Translations under genes and position numbers: made by a program
DNA from: Omphiscola glabra
Taxonomy: Eukaryota; Mollusca; Gastropoda; Lymnaeidae
DNA: 64,000 nt
Assembly (NCBI GenBank): GCA_964017045.1
Contig: OZ024810.1
Location: 17,169,204 to 17,233,203 of the forward strand
Direction of reading: 5' to 3'
Shown: in pieces, positions 1 through 11,014 of the stretch
How the letters are laid out: every line of letters starts with the position of its first letter
Position numbering within the stretch: position 1 is the first letter of the stretch
Notes under the pieces: model-generated
What the model was told of the DNA's origin: nothing
Databases searched by the model: none
What the model saw: only the letters and a program-made list of their open reading frames with translations

Positions 1-770
1 ACATTCAAAACCAAAGTATATCAATTCTTTATTATTCTGGGCAACTGGTAGTTGACAAAAATGCTCTTCTCAAAAAAACGTTCATGGCACGACCTCTTGT
101 CATCAGACCGCTCTCATCTCCACTGACCAACTAGCTTGCACCTTCTCACTACTATGATCTCTCGGCATACCCACAACAACAGTGCTTCATGAACTAACCC
201 CCATGAACTGACCTTATTACATAACCCCCACCAACGACCAAACACAACTCCCCCTAACAAAACCTCCCACCAAATCAGGATCAACAACTTTCATAAACAA
301 ACATTCATGCTCCCATGAGCAGTTCATAACTGTTTGGACAAATGATAATCACACACATCTTCTCCAGCGTTGGTCCTTAAAAAGTCAAACCCAGGAGGCT
401 TTGAAGCTGAACATCAACTTCACACTACGATCTTTTTTATTTTAGGACCTGCGTGCATTTTTGTATGGGATACAGGCTGGACGACACTTGAAAGGGCCAG
501 GCATGTTAGCTTGGAAGGGGTATGGTGGAAAATGTTTAAACATGGTGTACGAAGATTGAGATATCTTGACTTCCCATTCTCGGGAATGTCAAAGGAATGT
601 GCGTTTAACTGCGAAGATCCAGTAAGAACTGTGCCTACATTTTGCAAGGGAATTTCCCCCTTTTGCAGGAGTCTGCAAAACACCATGGCTCATGGCTCTG
701 TTTGAGAATCTACGTGAATAATATTAACTCTTACTTTAGGGACTGATGCACACTAACACTAATGTAAGGA
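1..770. other. No gene recognised
   Basis: No exon of uL10m or any other recognisable protein was found here, although the last uL10m exon lies just downstream. Overlapping open frames at about 370-705 on both strands have no recognisable family, splice context or codon bias. They look like chance frames. Confidence 0.5.
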
Positions 771-771
771 T

Positions 772-1172
772 AGGGTAATAAGGGGAGAGACTGCAATCAG
801 GTTAGCAAAATAGGAACTTAGTCAAACAAAGTAAGGTTAAACCTGAAAAAAGGAACGCAACAAAAACAACTAACGTGTCGGCAAGAAGCCTTCATCAGCG
901 AACAAACAGAAAAAAACAGAATATTAAAAAATAGCACTTAGCTGAGAAGTAGTATCCAAGAGGGCAGCAAATGAATTGTGGATTGTGAATTGTGGATTGT
1001 GAATTCATTTGCTGCCCTCTTGGATACTACTTCTCAGCTAAGTGCTATTTTTAATATTCTGTTTGTTTGCTGACGAAGGCTTCTTGCCGACACGTTCGTT
1101 GTTTTTGTTGCGTTCCTTTTTTCAGGGTTAACCTTACTTTGTTTCGATCCTTTCATTTTCTAAGTTCCTATT
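772..1172. mobile_element. Palindromic dispersed repeat, Penelope-like terminal repeat candidate
   Basis: Two inverted arms, about 810-976 and 1001-1172, are nearly identical as reverse complements around a 24-base spacer of a repeated GTGGATT/GTGAATT motif. About 40 more bases of the repeat lie left of the first arm. Partial copies occur at 9403-9560 and 19826-19945, so this is a dispersed family. Read outward on the proper strand, each arm contains CTGATGA or CTGACGA, a GGC...GCC stem and GACACGTT. This resembles a type I hammerhead core (CUGANGA-stem-GAAA) found in Penelope-like elements and retrozymes, but GAAA is replaced by GACA. The repeat and palindrome are seen directly; the Penelope assignment is inference. 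Confidence 0.6.
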
Positions 1173-1432
1173 ACATAAGGATACTGTGTTAAATCAACAG
1201 GCTATCAGTTTGTGCATTAGCTGTTGTTTTATTTTTGCCAAATGAACACGCTGACCAGTTCCTCTGAGGACATACAAACTAACAGTAACAGATTATAAGA
1301 AATAATATTGTTTATCTTGTCTTTGCAGTACATTTTGTTTTTTTGGCACATACTGTATTGACCATTTTTTTCCCTTATAAAACTAGCTTCTCGTCGTCCA
1401 TTCCCCCCCCCCCCCCTTTTTTTCCGGATATC

Positions 1433-1795
1433 TGTCATGTTCACCGGTGACAGCTTAGTCGTATAATGTTCTTCAATATCTGACATTTTCACCAGTGACA
1501 GCTTAGTCATATGGTTCTTCAATATCTGACATGTTCACCAGTGACAGCTTAGTCATATGATTCTTCAATATCTGACATGTTCACCAGTGACAGCTTAGTC
1601 ATATGGTTCTTCAATATCTGACATGTTCACCAGTGACAGCTTAGTCATATGATTCTTCAATATCTGACATGTTCACCAGTGACAGCTTAGTCATATGGTT
1701 CTTCAATATCTGACATGTTCACCAGTGACAGCTTAGACATATGGTTCTTCAATATCTGAAATGTTCACCAGTGACAGCTTAGACATGTCATGGCT
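1433..1795. repeat. 46-bp tandem repeat, about 8 copies
   Basis: Each unit contains TTCTTCAATATCTGACATG followed by TTCACCAGTGACAGCTTAG. Copies are nearly identical; alternating CATATGG and CATATGA endings suggest a two-unit higher-order period. The array ends about 30 bases before the splice acceptor of the uL10m exon, so it lies in that intron. Confidence 0.9.
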
Positions 1796-1827
1796 CTTCA
1801 AAAATTCATTCTTTTTTTCTGTTTCAG

Positions 1828-2054
1828 GTGGTCTTGTTGAAAATCAAATATTATCTCGTGACATGATGATGAACGTCGCCAAATTGCCATCTTTAGATAG
1901 TTTACGCGGTGAGCTCGTGTCCATTTTGTCTGCATCTGCCGCCAAAACATCTCGAATGCTTGGAAAGCATCAACAGGACTTGTCCATCAACCTGGACCAG
2001 TTAGTTAAACAAGGATCAGCCGGTGCTGAAACTGAGGAGAACACTGGGGAATAG
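1828..2054 (+). CDS. MRPL10: Mitochondrial ribosomal protein L10 (uL10m), last coding exon
   Basis: This is the C-terminal exon of the nuclear-encoded mitochondrial large-subunit protein uL10m. A pyrimidine-rich tract ending TTTCAG precedes the exon, which enters in phase 1. The reading GGLVENQILSRD, then KLPSLDSLRGELV, then about 35 residues ending in an acidic tail matches the family C-terminus, where ILSR, KLPSL and GELV are conserved. The stop is TAG. Earlier exons are not visible, so at least 1.8 kb of intron lies upstream or they are beyond the window edge. An apparent upstream ATG at 1761 lies inside a minisatellite and is not the start. The protein acts in mitochondrial translation at the ribosomal stalk base. 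Confidence 0.85.
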
Positions 2055-2182
2055 TGTGTTGTGTTAATCTTGTAGGCTGGCTGATAGTTCTCTCTCATCC
2101 AGTTTGTTTGATTATGAAACATGTCCATGTCATTTTGCCAAATGCGATGTTAACATTTATGTGTTTAAGCAAATATTTCACC

Positions 2183-2188
2183 ATTAAA
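2183..2188 (+). promoter_or_regulatory. Candidate poly(A) signal of MRPL10
   Basis: ATTAAA lies about 130 bases after the uL10m stop codon, in the right strand and spacing for a 3' end. A second possibility, AATAAA, occurs near 2298 after a G homopolymer. Confidence 0.45.
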
Positions 2189-2688
2189 AGCTCATTATTT
2201 TAACTTTATGTTTGTTCAGATTTATTCTGTCTCCTTTGTTTTCCTCAGAGACCATCCTCATGTAACTATCACATAACATTTGGGGGGGGGGGGGGTTAAT
2301 AAAAAAGATTACGACTTTATGTTTGTGTGGAGGGGATTCATGTTGAATAGTTAGAGTAAGATTAATAAGGGATACTTGGAAGTGGTTATATTTATATTAA
2401 TATGTTGGTTAAGCTTATGTTTGTATGTGGAGGGGGACATATTAAATAGTTGGCTTAACTTATATGTGGAGGGACTCATTGATTAGCTGTTTCAACTTAT
2501 ATGTGCAAAAGGGGTCATATTGAATGGTTGGTTTGACATATGCCTAAGAAAGAAACTGCCACTGTGGTTCAAGTGTATGAGAATTGAGAATCAATAAAAT
2601 TTAGGACTAGGTATGTGAATATTGTATAAGATAAGGGAAAAAATAATCCTGTGGAAGGCCTCAGAATTACATAAGAAGGTGAGCTACA

Positions 2689-2780
2689 TGATCTTCCATT
2701 GCTTGAGATTCCATTACATGATCTTCCATTGCTTGAGATTCCATTACATGATCTTCCATTGCTTGAGATTCCATTGCATG
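2689..2780. repeat. 30-bp tandem repeat, 3 copies
   Basis: Three near-identical units contain ACATGATCTTCCATTGCTTG plus GAGATTCCATT. Because the period is divisible by three, a frame stays open through it, but nothing else suggests coding. Confidence 0.85.
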
Positions 2781-2889
2781 ATCCTCCAGAAAAAAACATT
2801 GGGTAATTAATATTCAATTTTTTAAAGACTGCGATGAAGGAAGTGTGCTGAATTTTTCCCCATGGATTCAAGCTAACTCAATGTCAACG

Positions 2890-4125
2890 GCTCAGTAGGG
2901 GTACCTGTTTCACTTCCTTTTTGGGGACCTACTTTACTTCTTTTTGGGGACCTGCTATACTTAATAATAATAATAAAGTTCATTTGAAAAATCACGCTTC
3001 ATCCCCAAAGGCTCGAAGCGCGGTACAAAAACAAAGCTGTGAGTTAATAACTAGCTGGAAAAGATGGTAGACAACTTCACCCCAGAATGTGTTTGCGAAA
3101 TGGATGAGTTTTTAAATTTGTCTTGAAGGACTCCAGCGTCTGGCTGTGTCTGAGAGCGTCAGGAAGGGTGTTCCAAATGGTTGGGCCAGCAAATGCGAAC
3201 GTGCCCTTTCCGTAAGTCTCAAGGCGAACACGCGGTATCGAGAGTTTGCCACTACCGGATGAACGGTGTTGTCTAGTGGGTACATAAGGCGTCATGAGCG
3301 CTTGGAGATAGGACGGCGCCAGGTCATGCAAGCAGCGGTAGCACAGAGTTGCAATTTTGTACTCTATGCGAGCGCGGACCGGCAGCCAAAGCAATTCTAT
3401 CAGAAGAGTTTTAGCATGGTCGAATTTGCGTTTACGAAGAACAATTCGAGCCGCATTATTCTGTGCTTTTTGAATTTTATCCTGGAGCGTAGCAGGAAGA
3501 CCCACCATGAGAGCATTGCAGTAGTCCATGCGTGATAGAATGAATGCAGACATCAGCCTCTTAGATGCATTTGTTTGGGGGACCTGCTATACTTCTGTTT
3601 GGAGACCTGCTATACTTCTGTTTGGAGATCTGCTATACTTCTGTTTGGAGACCTGCTATACTTCTGTTTGGAGATCTGCTATAATTCTGTTTGGAGACCT
3701 GCTATACTTTTGTTTGGGGACCTGCTATACTTCTGTTTGGAGACATGCTATACTTCTGTTTGGAGACCTGCTATACTTCTGTTTGGAGACCTGCAATACT
3801 TCTGTTTGGAGACCTGCTATACTTCTGTTTGTGGACCTATTTTACTTCTGTTTGGGAACCTGCTATACTTCTGTTTGTGGACCTATTTTACTTCTGTTTG
3901 GGAACCTGCTTTACTTCTGTTTGGGTACCTGCTATACTTCTGTTTAGGGACTTGCAATACTTGTTTGGGGACCTGCTATACTTCTGTTTGGAGACCTGCT
4001 ATACTTCTGTTTAGGGGCCTGCTATACATCTGTTTGGGGACCTGCTATACTTCTGTTTGGAGACCTGCTATACTTCTGTTTGGGGACTTGCTTTACTTCT
4101 GTTTGGGGACTTGACTTCTATTCAA
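2890..4125. repeat. 23-bp tandem repeat split by a LINE
   Basis: Units read GGAGACCTGCTATACTTCTG followed by TTT. A few diverged units lie at 2890-2960 and about 24 at 3576-4125. The array is interrupted at 2961-3572 by a truncated LINE in reverse orientation. Open frames of 107-179 codons run through the array in all three plus frames because of its composition; they are not genes. Confidence 0.9.
2961..3572 (-). mobile_element. 5'-truncated CR1/L2-type LINE fragment
   Basis: On the minus strand, from 3571 to 3077, an uninterrupted frame encodes the C-terminal part of a non-LTR reverse transcriptase: SRMDYCNALMVGLP, QNNAARIVLRKRK, WLPVRARIEYKIATLCYRC and FAFAGPTIWNTLP are characteristic. 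The 3' UTR ends in a (TTA)n tail at 2961-2975. The tail, 5' truncation and intact frame fit a relatively recent target-primed insertion into the 23-bp array. The array on both sides makes the target duplication ambiguous. Confidence 0.88.
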
Positions 4126-4267
4126 TTGTTTGTCTCTCGAGCAAGATGTACAGTTCAAAAGAGTTACAGGTATTAATCTTTATAACAGCTGCGTACTTTA
4201 AAAGATTATTCTGAATTTTTTCATCTCAAAAGGATTTCAAAACAGTTAATTAACACAATATAATACA

Positions 4268-5192
4268 GTTAATTCTGCTTATGGTACTTAACACACGTAG
4301 TTCTGGTTATGGTACTTAACACACGTAGTTCTGGTTATGGTACTTAACACACGTAGTTCTGCTTATGGTAATTAACACACGTAGTTATGATTTTGCTACT
4401 TAACACACGTAGTTCTGGTTATGGTACTTAACACACGTAATTCTGATTTTGGTACTTAACACACGTAGTTCTGGTTATGGTAATTAACACACGTAATTCT
4501 GATTTTGGTACTTAACACACGTAGTTCTGGTTATGGTAATTAACACACGTAATTCTGATTTTGCTACTTAACACACGTAGTTCTGGTTATGGTACTTAAC
4601 ACACGTAGTTCTGGTTATGGTACTTAACACACGTAGTTCTGGTTATGGTACTTAACACACGTAGTTCTGGTTATGGTAATTAACACACGTAATTCTGGTT
4701 ATGGTAATTAACACACGTAATTCTGGTTATGGTAATTAACACACGTAATTCTGGTTATGGTACTTAACACACGTAGTTCTGGTTATGGTACTTAACATGC
4801 GTAATTCTGGTTATGGTAATTAACACACGTAGTTCTGGTTATGGTAATTAACACACGTAATTCTGGTTATGGTACTTAACACACGTAGTTCTGGTTATGG
4901 TAATTAACACACGTAGTTCTGATTATGGTAATTAACACACGTAGTTCTGGTTATGGTAATTAACACACGTAGTTCTGGTTATGGTAATTAACACACGTAA
5001 TTCTGGTTATGGTACTTAACACACGTAGTTCTGGTTATGGTAATTAACACACGTAGTTCTGATTATGGTAATTAACACACGTAGTTCTGGTTATGGTAAT
5101 TAACACACGTAGTTCTGGTTATGGTAATTAACACACGTAATTCTGGTTATGGTACTTAACACACGTAGTTCTGGTTATGGTAATTAATAAGT
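4268..5192. repeat. 28-bp tandem repeat, about 33 copies
   Basis: Units contain TTCTGGTTATGGTACTTAAC plus ACACGTAG, with G/A and C/A variants (CTTAAC or ATTAAC, GTAG or GTAA). The variant order repeats with a 140-base (five-unit) period at about 4849-4988 and 4989-5128, showing segmental amplification within the array. Confidence 0.92.
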
Positions 5193-5269
5193 TATACCAC
5201 AGGTATTTCAGGTTGATTAAACATCACATTGTAACTGTCTTAACTTGAAGCTTCCTGGAAGGAATAATT

Positions 5270-5385
5270 TGATACATGAAATATGTGGATACGTGAAATA
5301 TGTGGATACGTGAAATATGTGGATACGTGAAATGCGTAGATACGTGAGATGTGTGTACACATGGGATGTGTGGATACATGCGAGA
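5270..5385. repeat. 17-bp tandem repeat, about 7 copies
   Basis: Units read TGTGGATACGTGAAATA, becoming more diverged toward the right end. Confidence 0.8.
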
Positions 5386-5389
5386 TCTG

Positions 5390-5520
5390 ATTGATCTAAC
5401 CATCAAACAGTTGTCTAACTGACCAAGCCATCAAACAGCTGTCTTACTGACCAAGCCATCAAACAACTGTCTTACTGGCCAAGCCATCAAACAGCTGTCT
5501 TACTGATCTAACCGTCAAAA
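5390..5520. repeat. 28/29-bp tandem repeat, short array of a shared satellite
   Basis: About 4.5 units contain CCATCAAACAGCTGTCTTAC and CTGACCAAG or CTGATCTAAC. The same monomer forms a longer array at 12860-13300. Confidence 0.85.
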
Positions 5521-5524
5521 CTTT

Positions 5525-5642
5525 TTTTCGTTGCTACTTCATAATTGTAGAGTGTATGTGTTTTCCGATGGTCTTAGGCGACCCCTGGGAAAGGGTCGTT
5601 CGACCCCCAAAGGGGTCGCGACCCACAGACTGAGAACCGCTG
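5525..5642. mobile_element. SPIN-like hAT MITE, one end
   Basis: The segment holds GATGGTCTTAGGCGACCCC, then GGGTCGTTCGACCCCCAAAG, then GGGTCGCGACCCACAG and a terminal TGAGAACCGCTG. This end closely resembles SPIN/URR1 hAT elements known from vertebrates and from the snail Lymnaea (recalled, not searched). Only about 118 bases are present and the other terminus is missing. A more diverged copy lies at 44383-44574. Confidence 0.75.
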
Positions 5643-5644
5643 CT

Positions 5645-6640
5645 TTAGATGTGTGGTAAATGAGAATGGTTTAATACATGAGATACGTTTATATATTTTG
5701 ACAGGGATGTATACATGTTTTTGACAGGGATGTACATTCACAGAATGGGATTTTCCACTGAAAGCCGCTTATATTTATTTAGAGATATGTGATGCTTCTA
5801 GTTTAGGCATTGTGACATAAAAATGATGGCCAGTGTTAAAGAATGAGATATTAGAAATTCTAATATTAGGGCGTGACCATTCTACTTACAAATTATGGAT
5901 AAAGTATTCAAAAAAAAAAAAAAAAAAAAAAAATGAGAGATATACCAGGCATCTTATTTTTTTAAAAAAAGCCAAACACACTAAACTTTATAGCAGCAAG
6001 TCACTAAATGACATAAATTATATATGGTCTCATCCATCTGGATACATGGTAGTCTCCCATGTACATCTCATGTCACAAATGTTGATATGTCATCATTCTT
6101 ATATCCCATGTACATCTCGTGCTAGTTATCGTGATCATGATTGTTACAAGCGATACTTGCGCCTCGAAAAAATCCTGAATTTATGCGCCCCCCCCCCTCC
6201 CCAAATAATTTAAAAAATAAATAAAGTATGTATTAACACTCTTTAATTGTGGATGTCCCACAGTGCGCATGTCCCACTTCACCCTCCACATTCGCACGGC
6301 CCTGATTGTGATCTGCCATCGGTCTTATCTCAGGCCAACATTTGATCTGATGCATCAGTTCGCTACTGTTCAATGGAAGAGTTATTGATTAAATCATGCA
6401 ATGAAGTGTTTGGGGGGGGGGGGGCGCGAACCTAATGTCAACAGTATCGTTAAGACAGTTATTACTTCAGAAATCAATAAAGTTCTTCCCATAAATAGTC
6501 CCAACCCCCCACACACACACTTTTCAGCATCTGATTATATTGCGGGGCAGGCGGAAAGGGTGGGGGTGGGGGGGGGCTAATACTTAAGCTGACGTTTTAA
6601 TTAATAAAAGTATTTAATGTTCAGTTAACTTAGTTGTTAC
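5645..6640. other. No gene recognised
   Basis: AT-rich DNA with a long A run near 5910-5932, a C run near 6186, G runs near 6411 and 6565 and no supported gene. An open frame at 5833-6213 passes through the A run and has no recognisable domain. Confidence 0.5.
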
Positions 6641-6689
6641 TTTGGTAAGATAAGTTACTGGCTTTCTTGGTTAATCCGATGGTTAAATT

Positions 6690-8790
6690 TTGCTTAACTT
6701 GTTGGTTAAATATTGGGTAACATCTTGGTGAACTTAACTTGGTGGTTGATTTTGTTGGTCAATATGTTGCTTAACTTGGTTGGTTGATTTTGTTGGTCAA
6801 TATGTTGCTTAACTTGGTGGTTGATTTTGTTGGTTAAATGTTGCTTAACTTGGTGGTTGATTTTGTTGGTCAATATGTTGCTTAACTTGGTGGTTGATTT
6901 TGTTGGTCAATATGTTGCTTAACTTGGTCGTTGATTTTGTTGGTCAATATGTTGCTTAACTTGGTGGTTGATTTTGTTGGTCAATATGTTGCTTAACTTG
7001 GTGGTTGATTTTGTTGGTCAATATGTTGCTTAACTTGGTTGGTTGATTTTGTTGGTCAATATGTTGCTTAACTTGGTTGGTTGATTTTGTTGGTCAATAT
7101 GTTGCTTAACTTGGTGGTTGATTTTGTTGGTCAATATGTTGCTTAACTTGGTGGTTGATTTTGTTGGTTAAATGTTGCTTAACTTGGTGGTTGATTTTGT
7201 TGGTCAATATGTTGCTTAACTTGGTGGTTGATTTTGTTGGTCAATATGTTGCTTAACTTAATGGTTGATTTTGTTGGTAAATATGTTGCTTAACTTGGTT
7301 GGTTGATTTTGTTGGTCAATATGTTGCTTAACTTGGTGGTTGATTTTGTTGGTCAATATGTTGCTTAACTTGGTGGTTGATTTTGTTGGTTAAATGTTGC
7401 TTAACTTGGTGGTTGATTTTGTTGGTCAATATGTTGCTTAACTTGGTGGTTGATTTTGTTGGTCAATATGTTGCTTAACTTGGTGGTTGATTTTGTTGGT
7501 TAAATGTTGCTTAACTTGGTGGTTGATTTTGTTGGTCAATATGTTGCTTAACTTGGTGGTTGATTTTGTTGGTCAATATGTTGATTAACTTGGTGGTTGA
7601 TTTTGTTGGTTAAATGTTGCTTAGCTTGGTGGTTGATTTTGTTGGTCAATATGTTGCTTAACTTGGTGGTTGATTTTGTTGGTCAATATGTTGGTTAACT
7701 TGGTGGTTGATTTTGTTGGTCAATATGTTGCTTAACTTGGTTGGTTGATTTTGTTGGTCAATATGTTCCTTAACTTGGTGGTTGATTTTGTTGGTCAATA
7801 TGTTGCTTAACTTGGTGGTTGATTTTGTTGGTTAAATGTTGCTTAACTTGGTGGTTGATTTTGTTGGTCAATATGTTGCTTAACTTGGTGGTTGATTTTG
7901 TTGGTCAATATGTTGCTTAACTTGGTGGTTGATTTTGTTGGTCAATATGTTGCTTAACTTGGTTGGTTGATTTTGTTGGTCAATATGTTGCTTAACTTGG
8001 TGGTTGATTTTGTTGGTCAATATGTTGCTTAACTTGGTGGTTGATTTTGTTGGTCAATATGTTGGTTAACTTGGTGGTTGATTTTGTTGGTCAATATGTT
8101 GCTTAACTTGGTTGGTTGATTTTGTTGGTCAATATGTTCCTTAACTTGGTGGTTGATTTTGTTGGTCAATATGTTGCTTAACTTGGTGGTTGATTTTGTT
8201 GGTTAAATGTTGCTTAACTTGGTGGTTGATTTTGTTGGTCAATATGTTGCTTAACTTGGTGGTTGATTTTGTTGGTCAATATGTTGCTTAACTTGGTGGT
8301 TGATTTTGTTGGTCAATATGTTGCTTAACTTGGTTGGTTGATTTTGTTGGTCAATATGTTGCTTAACTTGGTGGTTGATTTTGTTGGTCAATATGTTGCT
8401 TAACTTGGTGGTTGATTTTGTTGGTTAAATGTTGCTTAACTTGGTGGTTGATTTTGTTGGTCAATATGTTGCTTAACGTGGTGGTTGATTTTGTTGGTCA
8501 ATATGTTGGTTAACTTGGTGGTTGATTTTGTTGGTCAATTTGTTGCTTAACTTGGTTGGTTGATTTTGTTGGTCAATATGTTGCTTAACTTTATGGTTGA
8601 TTTTGTTGGTTAAATGTTGCTTAACTTGGTGGTTGATTTTGTTGGTCAATATGTTGCTTAACTTGGTGGTTGATTTTGTTGGTCAATATGTTGGTTAACT
8701 TGGTGGTTGATTTTGTTGGTCAATATGTTGCTTAACTTGGTTGGTTGATTTTGTTGGTCAATATGTTGCTTAACTTGGTGGTTGATTTTC
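6690..8790. repeat. 37-bp tandem repeat, about 56 copies
   Basis: Units contain TTGGTGGTTGATTTTGTTGG followed by TCAATATGTTGCTTAAC. Variants include a 38-bp form (TTGGTTGGTTG) and a 36-bp form (GTTAAATGTTGC). Rare markers such as ATGTTCCTTAAC recur about 371 bases apart (near 7765 and 8137), indicating duplication of ten-unit blocks. This is the largest array in the window. Confidence 0.93.
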
Positions 8791-8839
8791 GGCTAACTTT
8801 TTTTGTTGTTGTTTATATATGGTAAACGTGTGCGCTAAT

Positions 8840-8959
8840 TTGACACTTACCGCCACAGTAATATATATATATATATATATAGGTCAACTGTCACAGTAAT
8901 GTGTATATATAAGTCAAACTGTCACAGTAAAGTATATATATAGGTCAAAGTGTCACAGT

Positions 8960-8990
<31 letters not shown>

Positions 8991-9025
8991 GTCAAATTGT
9001 CACAGTAATGTGTATATATAGGTCA
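8840..9025. repeat. Repeats of GTCACAGTAATGTG with (TA)n
   Basis: Four to five units of about 45 bases alternate a TA/GT-rich stretch of variable length with AGGTCAAACTGTCACAGTAA. Microsatellite slippage probably explains the length differences. Confidence 0.75.
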
Positions 9026-9402
9026 AGTAGTTTTAATCCAGTTTGTTGTTGTTATTTTTTGGTTGGGGGATCCTGACGTTATCCTTGTCTCTTGTTTTTT
9101 TTCTTCTGGGATGATACGAAAACAAGGGGCATAATTTCCCCCCCCCCCCCACCACACTTTTTTTTTTTTTTTTTTTTTTGTCTTCCGGTCTAATTGTCTA
9201 CCTCGAGTTCTCCCTATTTACTCGACTATAATATGGAAATTTGTCAGACAACTTTTTTTACCAGTCAAATTTTGCCGAAATAAGTTTAGTTAAAATGTTT
9301 GAAATGATCTGTGAACATGGTCATAGCTGGCTGGGGGTCTCGCTCGCTGGCGTCAAAGCGGTTTAAGTTTTATGAAGCGGTAAGGAGCGAACAAAGTATT
9401 GG

Positions 9403-9560
9403 GAAAACCTGAAGAAAAAAAGGACACAACAAAATAACGAACGTGTCGGCAAGAAGCCGTCTATATCGAGCAAACAACAGTAAAAACAAAATAAATAAAT
9501 CAAATAAACAATCAGCTGCAATGTAGTAATACAACGGTAGTATCCAAAGAGGACGTCAAG
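9403..9560. mobile_element. Fragment of the palindromic dispersed repeat
   Basis: Similar to the left arm at 830-965: ACCTGAAGAAAAAAAGGACA, AACGAACGTGTCGGCAAGAA, and later GTAGTATCCAAAGAGG. It is a single arm with no inverted partner. Confidence 0.7.
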
Positions 9561-9564
9561 AAAA

Positions 9565-9763
9565 ATGTGGTCGGCCAATTGCGGCTTGCGAGCCGCATGA
9601 CGCTCTTTAGCGACCTGAGCGTGGTTCGGCGAATCGACCACAAATCGGTTTTTACTCTGAAAAACATGGCTCTTGAAAAGAAATTTGGCTCTCAAAACTT
9701 TTTTTAAAAATTGTCCTGCTCCTGATTGTTGGCTCTTTGGACTAATGACCTTGCCGACCACTG
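9565..9763. mobile_element. hAT-type MITE
   Basis: The ends are inverted: TGGTCGGCCAATTGCGGC on the left and TTGCCGACCACTG on the right. Inside are GCGAGCCGCATG and two GGCTCTTTGG-like motifs, as in widespread animal hAT MITEs. No clear 8-bp target duplication survives. Open frames overlapping it on the minus strand are accidental. Confidence 0.6.
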
Positions 9764-10004
9764 ACATAAATTGCGATCTCTCCCTCTTATCAACTCTAGT
9801 CGGGGAAAAGCCTCCGGGACACGAGGAATAGTTGGGAAAGTCCCCGGGGGTCGGTGAGGTAGGAAATATATTGTGGGGTTACTACAGGTGTGTACTTTCA
9901 TCCAGTGCCAGATAAGCTATAAAGCTATATATAACCACAGCTGCAAGCCTCACAAACTGCATGTCGCATATTTTAAAATTTCTCGTTTACTAGCTGATGT
10001 CATT

Positions 10005-10430
10005 TACGGTAAGGGGACCTGTGGACTGTATTTAGTTTAGGACCTCTGGACTTTGTATAGCTTTAGACCTCCGGGCTTTTTAAAGCTATGGACCTCTTGA
10101 CTGTGCATAGCTTTGGACCTATGTTTGCATAGCTTAGGTTTTCTAGACTTTGTATAGTTTTGGACCTCTGGACTTTTTATAGCTTTGGACCTCTGGATTT
10201 TTTATATATAGCTTAAGGCATCTGGACTTTATGTAGCTTTCGACCCCAGGAATTCGTATAGCTTAGGTTTTATGGACTTTGTATAGTTTAGGACCTCTGC
10301 TCTTTGTATAGCATTGGACCTCTGGACTTTGTATAGCTTAGGACCTCTGGACTTTGTATAGCTTTGGACCTCTAGACTTTGTATAGCTTAGGACCTCTGG
10401 ACTTTGAATAGCTTAGGGCCTCGGCAACTC
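10005..10430. repeat. About 25-bp diverged tandem repeat, 16 copies
   Basis: Units contain GGACCTCTGGACTTTGTATA and GCTT(T/A). Divergence is higher than in neighbouring arrays, suggesting an older array. Confidence 0.85.
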
Positions 10431-10977
10431 TTAAGTCCGGCCATGACTTCATCTGTTTCCTACCAACATTGTTAGACGGTTGAAATCGATACAAGGGTGT
10501 AAACAATATCTTGCCACGTTTATTATAAATTTTTTTTGCAGCGTGTTACAAACTGGTAGTTAGGGCCCGTAATAATCAAAGAAGCTACTTAGCAGAGTTA
10601 TCGCGTCCATAATTTGTCGTACTCTTCATCAAAATCAACCCCATCACGAAGTTGAATACGATGTCGTAGAAACTGTTACCAAGAGCCTCGGGCTTTATGG
10701 ACTGAAGAAGTTCGATCAAGATTTGTTTCGTAGATTTAAGTCCGTTTTCCTTTTCAAAAAGCCTTTGGTATCTTGTTAAATTTAATAATTTTTATACATG
10801 AATTTGTGTCGGCAAAGCGGGAATTTCCCAACTACTAAGGTTTTTGACCAAAACATGCAACCAAGTAACGCGTTTTACATGAATCCCAATTAGTGCTAAC
10901 TTCTGGGGAATAATATTTTAGGTCGCTATTGAACACAGCGTTACAGCCATAAATACATGCATAAAGAATGATTTTTT

Positions 10978-11014
<37 letters not shown>

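Noticed and set aside
370..705. A 111-codon plus-strand frame near the window start
   Set aside because: No family resemblance, and a complementary minus frame covers the same bases.
3077..3553. A host gene
   Set aside because: The residues are those of a non-LTR reverse transcriptase with a simple-repeat 3' tail.
4268..8790. CRISPR-like regular repeats
   Set aside because: The units are head-to-tail with no unique spacers, and the DNA is clearly eukaryotic.
9363..9767. A 134-codon minus-strand gene
   Set aside because: It runs through a hAT MITE and a dispersed-repeat fragment.
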